The notes below the pieces were generated by a model. The model was given only the letters and a program-made list of their open reading frames with translations, was not told the origin of the DNA and ran no database searches. This document shows positions 59,999 through 64,000 of a DNA stretch of 64,000 bases, in pieces. The DNA comes from Pedobacter sp. (GTDB lineage Bacteria; Bacteroidota; Bacteroidia; Sphingobacteriales; Sphingobacteriaceae): positions 152,278 to 216,277 of the forward strand of contig NZ_JAVHXT010000006.1 of NCBI RefSeq assembly GCF_031119335.1, written 5' to 3'. How positions within the stretch are numbered: position 1 is the first letter of the stretch; each line of letters starts with the position of its first letter. Both the position numbers and the translations under genes were made by a program.

Positions 59999-61591
59999 TT
60001 AACTTCCAATACGGTATTGCGTATCTGGTCTGGTTATGTATTTCTCTTTATATTTCTGATGTATGCAAGCATTTTGTTTTACGCCGTTTACCAACATCTC
60101 ATCTCTATTTAAAACATAGCTAGGATTTTCGCCAATTACAATAATGCTATCATTTAGCATATCCCTTTTGATATCATTTCTGGCATCTCTACCTTGGTGC
60201 GTTACATATACCATTACTTTTCCATCAACTTTTACGGTAGTGGTTGTGGTAGAAATTGTAGTAGTCACCGTCTTCGAAACTGGAGGAACATAAAACTGAA
60301 CCGACTTAATTGGGGATACCTTGGCGCAGGTTTCAGGCGTTTCATTTGGCTTATTGGCGTTTTCTTCTTCTGTTTTAGTTGTAGCCAATTCCGAGTTGTC
60401 TACATATTCAGTTTCTTTTATCGAAGCAACAGTTTTATTTATTACTGGCTTTATTTTTTTGATTGTGCCTGCGCTAGTAATTGTACCTGCACTAGTAGTT
60501 ATTACTTCTGTTGTGGTATGCTTTACCGAAGTTTGCACTGTTTTAACTGCTCCTTTAACTACCCTATTTGGTCTCTCGCTTAATGTAAAAGCTACACTTA
60601 AAGCAAAAACAAAAAGCAACGACATAGCTAAAATTGTTTTCTCTACACTGCCTAAAGAGGCTTTTTTATTAAAGGCAATTCTACGTATTCGAGCAATTAA
60701 CTGTCCTTTTCCACTTGCCATTGACATGGCAAAACCCGTGGCGTTTAGGTTAAATTCTTGACAAGAAACCAAAGCTCTGAGGTAACCATTTTTATCGTTG
60801 GTACAAGAAATTGCTAAATCGTCGCAACAGTTTTCTCGCTCATCTTTAATCACTTTAGATATCCATAAAACAGCGGGATTAAAGAAGAACAATACTTCTA
60901 ATATGTTCTGGAGAATATTTATCAGGTAATCTCTACGTTTAATATGCGCCAACTCGTGACTTAGAATTGCTTCTACCTCTGTCAAGCTCAAATGGTTTAA
61001 CATACCGATAGGCATTAAAATAACCGGTTTAAAATGTCCAATTACCATGGGGATTTTAGCAATACCCGATTGCAGAATTTGAACACTTTGTTTAATGTAC
61101 AAGTGTTGCGAAAGCTCGTTCACCTTATTTTGCCAGTAAGCTCCTGCATCAAAAACTTTTGTTCTTTTTAAATGATGAACACCTTGCAGACCAATCATCA
61201 GTTTTATTGTCTTGATAAAAATCACACCAAACCAAATTAGTAACAGCTGATTAGCATAAGCACCCAAAGTGGTTAACACGTTGTTTATATCGCCCGCAAA
61301 ATTGATTTTGAAAAGCTGATTTGAATTTGAAGCTGCTGGATTTAAATAACCAGAAAGCAGGTTAACTTTATTCAGCGATTGATAGAAAACAAAAATCATG
61401 CTCAGCGAGAACATACCTAACAAGACCGTTAACAGGTTGTACCTTAAAGACGGCCTGCTGTTTTTAGTGCCCATCATAATAATACCAGCTACCAATGCCA
61501 TCACCACACCTATCCAAAGCGAATGAAATAAGGTGCTATAAAGCGCATTTATCCAATCTGCAGACAAAATGTTTAACCATTGAAATTCCAT
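59999..61591 (-). CDS. M56 family (BlaR1-like) membrane metallopeptidase
   Basis: The 530-residue protein has four or so membrane helices in the first 330 residues. The zinc motif HELAH is at His212-Glu213-His216 (SHELAHIKRRDYL), with a later Glu in DERENCCDDLAI. Beyond the last helix (about 310-335) lies a periplasmic Thr-rich tail (TVTTTISTTTTTVKVDGKVM) with no beta-lactam sensor domain. The family responds to an outside signal and cuts a BlaI-type repressor, which is encoded just upstream. The signal is not identifiable. Confidence 0.9.
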   Translation of the reverse strand: MEFQWLNILSADWINALYSTLFHSLWIGVVMALVAGIIMMGTKNSRPSLRYNLLTVLLGMFSLSMIFVFYQSLNKVNLLSGYLNPAASNSNQLFKINFAGDINNVLTTLGAYANQLLLIWFGVIFIKTIKLMIGLQGVHHLKRTKVFDAGAYWQNKVNELSQHLYIKQSVQILQSGIAKIPMVIGHFKPVILMPIGMLNHLSLTEVEAILSHELAHIKRRDYLINILQNILEVLFFFNPAVLWISKVIKDERENCCDDLAISCTNDKNGYLRALVSCQEFNLNATGFAMSMASGKGQLIARIRRIAFNKKASLGSVEKTILAMSLLFVFALSVAFTLSERPNRVVKGAVKTVQTSVKHTTTEVITTSAGTITSAGTIKKIKPVINKTVASIKETEYVDNSELATTKTEEENANKPNETPETCAKVSPIKSVQFYVPPVSKTVTTTISTTTTTVKVDGKVMVYVTHQGRDARNDIKRDMLNDSIIVIGENPSYVLNRDEMLVNGVKQNACIHQKYKEKYITRPDTQYRIGS

Positions 61592-61622
61592 AATCGTGGT
61601 TGCTTTAATATTTTGAGTTCGT

Positions 61623-62015
61623 TTACTTTTCTAAATCGTTCAGCATTTTTTTAATCTCTTCCAGTTCTTCTTTTGAGGTTTTTTCATTACCCAAAAGCTG
61701 CATTACCAAATTGGTTGTAGAACCTTTATATAATGTATTTACAAATCTGTCTAAGAGCTGGTCTTTGGTTTTTATTTCGGCCTGCACTGGTGCATAAATA
61801 TGTTTCATCTGGCTTTCGTCACGTTTCAAAATCCCCTTGTCGGCCATAATTTGCATTTGCTTTAAGGTTGAGGTGTAATTTACATCTCGCTGCTTGTTTA
61901 GTTCATCATTCACAAAACGTACAGTACTGGCACCAAATTCCCATAAAACCTGCAATATCTCTAACTCTGCTCGGGTTGGTTCTGGGATCGAATTATTCAA
62001 CTTATTCTCTTGCAT
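61623..62015 (-). CDS. BlaI/MecI/CopY-type transcriptional repressor
   Basis: The 130-residue protein is a winged-helix repressor: PTRAELEILQVLWEFGASTV, NYTSTLKQMQIMADKGILKR and VQAEIKTKDQLLDRFVNTLY. The start at ATG 62015 gives the standard N-terminus; an upstream extension of 54 residues is unlike the family and would cross the promoter. The M56 protease encoded downstream should inactivate it. A palindrome in its own promoter points to autoregulation. Confidence 0.92.
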   Translation of the reverse strand: MQENKLNNSIPEPTRAELEILQVLWEFGASTVRFVNDELNKQRDVNYTSTLKQMQIMADKGILKRDESQMKHIYAPVQAEIKTKDQLLDRFVNTLYKGSTTNLVMQLLGNEKTSKEELEEIKKMLNDLEK

Positions 62016-62018
62016 AAA

Positions 62019-62049
62019 GCAAAGGTAGGATAACTTTCGTACGAAGCAA
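62019..62049 (-). promoter_or_regulatory. blaI promoter with palindromic operator between the boxes
   Basis: On the minus strand TTGC (62046-62049), an 18-bp spacer and TACCTTTG (62020-62027) form a near-consensus promoter. The perfect palindrome TTCGTACGAA (62036-62045) lies between the two boxes, where a bound repressor would block polymerase. The start site would be at or within a few bases of ATG 62015. Confidence 0.65.
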
Positions 62050-62258
62050 GTTTTATGTCGACTTTTTTTTCCCCAGTAACCGATATCTACATTAGAGGAG
62101 AAAAAAAATGTTTTGTTGCATGGCTCACTAAAATTTTCTAACGGACAGTCGTTTACAAAAATTAACACCGTCTGCAATACACCTTTTAAGTGTCGTTTTT
62201 AACCCTTCATTTCTCAAAATTTTTAATCAAATTTGATATACAACCAAATCATAACTGT

Positions 62259-62672
62259 ATGACTAAAGAAATTTGGCTTAACCTGCCAGTTACAAACATC
62301 CAAAAAACTACCGACTTCTTTACCAAAATCGGTTTCACGTTAAACACCCATGCACCGCAAAGCGATACCATGGCATCTTTCAAAATTGGACAGAAAGATT
62401 TTATTGTTAACTTTTTTACCGAAGAAGTATTTAACAGTTTTACTCCTTTCAAAATTGCTGACTTAGAAAATAAAACTGAATGTTTGATTTCTATTGATGC
62501 AGAAAATGCAGCGGAAGTGGACGAAATTTTAGCGAAAGCCGAAGCCGCTGGAGCTTACATTTACGCCAAAGGAGGTGAAAAAAATGGCTGGATGTATGGC
62601 GGTGGCTTTACCGATTTAGATGGACACAAATGGAATGTTTTGTTCATGGATTTTAGTAAATTCAAACAGTAG
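62259..62672 (+). CDS. VOC (glyoxalase/bleomycin-resistance) family protein
   Basis: The start at ATG 62259 gives MTKEIWLNLPVTNIQKTTDF, the normal N-terminus. The 137-residue protein has two beta-alpha-beta-beta-beta modules: KTTDFFTKIGFTLN and later EVDEILAKAEAAGAYIYAKG, ending with GGFTDLDGHKWNVLFMDFSK. The Asp-Gly-His turn and the final strand resemble the PhnB/glyoxalase-like subgroup. Metal ligands are not clear enough to name a substrate. It is divergent from blaI. Confidence 0.87.
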   Translation: MTKEIWLNLPVTNIQKTTDFFTKIGFTLNTHAPQSDTMASFKIGQKDFIVNFFTEEVFNSFTPFKIADLENKTECLISIDAENAAEVDEILAKAEAAGAYIYAKGGEKNGWMYGGGFTDLDGHKWNVLFMDFSKFKQ

Positions 62673-62825
62673 ATTTTTTAATGCCCCTGATGAACAGATT
62701 TTTACTAAGAAAAAAATGAGACAGTTAACATCAAGATAATTTACCTATTAAATAAAACTAACCAATCATCAACGCCATTAATCACATTCTCAACATCTGT
62801 GCATTTGTGGCTAATTTTTTTTACC

Positions 62826-63263
62826 ATGGAAAGAATATATTTTAAAATCGAAATCAACGCCTCAAAAGAAAAGATTTGGGATATCCTCTTAGGAGAAACT
62901 ACTTACCCGCAATGGACCGCAGTTTTTGCTGAGGGTTCGAGAGCAATAACAGACTGGCAGCCTGGAAGTAAAGTATTCTTCGTAAACGCTGAAGGCGATG
63001 GTATGGCATCGAAAATTGCTGAACACATTCCTAACGAGTACATATCTATTAAACATTTAGGTTTCTACAAAAATGGTGTAGAAGATTACGAGAGTGAAGA
63101 AGCAAAAAAATGGGGTGATATTTATGAGAATTATAAAATAAGCCACTTGGATGGAAAATCTATGCTTAGCGTAGAAATGGATATTACCAAAGAATACAAA
63201 GATTATTTTGAGGAGAAGTGGCCAAAAGCTTTGGAGAAGGTGAAGGAGTTAGCGGAGGGTTAG
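62826..63263 (+). CDS. SRPBCC (START/AHSA1-like) domain protein
   Basis: The start at ATG 62826 gives MERIYFKIEINASKEKIWDI. The 145-residue protein fits a single helix-grip domain: first strand FKIEINASKEKIWDILLGET, WQPGSKVFFVNAEGDGMASK, and a final long helix KDYFEEKWPKALEKVKELAE. Such proteins bind hydrophobic ligands or act as chaperone regulators. No ligand or partner is evident. Tandem repeats start about 12 bases after its stop codon. Confidence 0.87.
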   Translation: MERIYFKIEINASKEKIWDILLGETTYPQWTAVFAEGSRAITDWQPGSKVFFVNAEGDGMASKIAEHIPNEYISIKHLGFYKNGVEDYESEEAKKWGDIYENYKISHLDGKSMLSVEMDITKEYKDYFEEKWPKALEKVKELAEG

Positions 63264-63274
63264 CTTATAGTTGT

Positions 63275-64000
63275 CGTCATTGCGAACTGAAGCACAGCGA
63301 AGTGAGAACTGAAAGAAAGCGAAGCTAAATCTAACTACATGCTTAACAAAGCGCTAGATCTCTCCTCGTGCCTCGTTCGAGATGACGACATACGTGAATT
63401 AGCACAATGAAGAACTTACAGAAACTTGCCACTTTCGTCATTTCGAACGCAGTGAGAAATCTAACCACATGCTTAACAAAGTGCTAGATCTCTCCTCCTG
63501 CCTCGTTCGAGATGACGACATACGTGAACTACCACAGCGAAGAACTTATAGTAGCTATCCCATTTCCGTCATACGAACGCAGTGAGAAATCTAACCACAT
63601 GCTTAACAAAGTGCTAGATCTCTCCTCGTGCCTCGTTCGAGATGACGGCATACGTGAATTAGCATGACGAAGAACTTACAAGAGGCTTTGCCACTTTCGT
63701 CACGAACGCAGTGAGAAATCTAGCCACATGCTTAACAAAGTGCTAGATCTCTCCTCGTGCCTCGTTCGAGATGACGGCATACGTGAATTAGCACAATGAA
63801 GAACTTACAGAAACTTTGCCACTTTCGTCATTTCGAACGCAGTGAGAAATCTAACCACATGCTTAACAAAGCGCTCGATCTCTCCTCGTGCCTCGTTCGA
63901 GATGACGACATACGTGAATTAGCACAATGAAGAACTTACAGAAACTTGCCACTTTCGTCATTTCGAACGCAGTGAGAAATCTAACCACATGCTTAACAAA
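63275..64000. repeat. Tandem array of a 130-bp unit with an internal inverted repeat
   Basis: The marker GCTTAACAAA recurs at 63341, 63471, 63601, 63730, 63861 and 63991, so the period is 129-131 bp and at least 5.5 units are present; the array runs past the window end. Each unit has GTCATTTCGAACGCAGTGAG, then AAATCTAACCACATG, then TAGATCTCTCCTCGTGCCTC, then CGTTCGAGATGACG, a long inverted repeat, plus a spacer of about 45 bases (ACATACGTGAATTAGCACAA). The first unit is more divergent. No coding region is seen. Confidence 0.92.

Noticed and set aside
62016..62177. N-terminal extension of the BlaI-type repressor
   Set aside because: The 54 extra residues are Cys/Phe-rich and unlike the family, and they would be encoded across the promoter and its palindrome.
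63275..64000. CRISPR array
   Set aside because: The period is about 130 bp, the spacers are nearly identical copies rather than unique, the unit contains a long inverted repeat, and no cas gene is in the window.

Overview
The window looks like a chromosome segment from a Bacteroidota bacterium of the Sphingobacteriaceae, most like Pedobacter. The grounds are SusC/SusD transport with STN, FecR and ECF-sigma signalling, a T9SS-type C-terminal domain, exosortase-Y-type genes, promoters of the Bacteroidota form (TTTG/TTGC, about 19 bp, TAnnTTTG), AT-rich DNA and many palindromic intergenic repeats. The assignment rests on gene content; no 16S rRNA gene is present.

Layout. 1-10.2 kb: tail of an envelope-polysaccharide region. 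It holds the end of a Wzy-like polymerase, then (after an M3 peptidase, a GIY-YIG protein between repeats and an amino-acid permease) two glycosyltransferases, an exosortase and a carbamoyltransferase. 10.3-12.3 kb: obg, adk and tRNA-Arg(ACG). 12.3-13.0 kb: nested repeats. 13.0-25.7 kb, all on the minus strand: ECF sigma, FecR anti-sigma, SusC, SusD, a DUF4843 lipoprotein, a PKD-like lipoprotein, a TlpA-like thioredoxin and an HtrA-like protease. This resembles a peptide-type SusCD locus. A candidate antisense small RNA with its own promoter and terminator lies between fecR and susC.

25.7-35.7 kb: apt, a helix-hairpin-helix protein, an OlsF-like two-domain acyltransferase, an exported transglutaminase-like protein, a beta-helix lipoprotein with its TonB receptor, and an Mpo1-like membrane protein. 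35.9-40.8 kb: rny, a candidate 6S-Flavo RNA, zapA, a ZapB-like coiled coil and pheT. 41-44 kb: an exported endonuclease/exonuclease/phosphatase-fold protein, radC, a second TlpA-like protein and rpsT. 44.2-46.5 kb: purN and purH. 46.8-52.4 kb: the cell-elongation operon mreB-mreC-mreD-mrdA-rodA. 52.5-54.4 kb: an acidic hypothetical protein and tdk. 54.5-62.0 kb: a subtilase with a T9SS tail, then a blaI-M56-TonB-barrel unit. 62.3-63.3 kb: VOC and SRPBCC proteins. From 63.27 kb to the end: a tandem array of a 130-bp unit holding an inverted repeat.

Most genes are housekeeping or standard Bacteroidota surface genes. The less ordinary parts are the putative antisense RNA at susC, the exosortase cluster with no visible substrate, palindromic elements set in the same register over stop codons of unrelated genes, a GIY-YIG gene framed by long direct repeats, a palindrome lying between the promoter elements of blaI, and an HtrA-like protein whose second protease domain carries Cys at the Ser position. 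All functions are inferred from sequence by eye; no database search was run.
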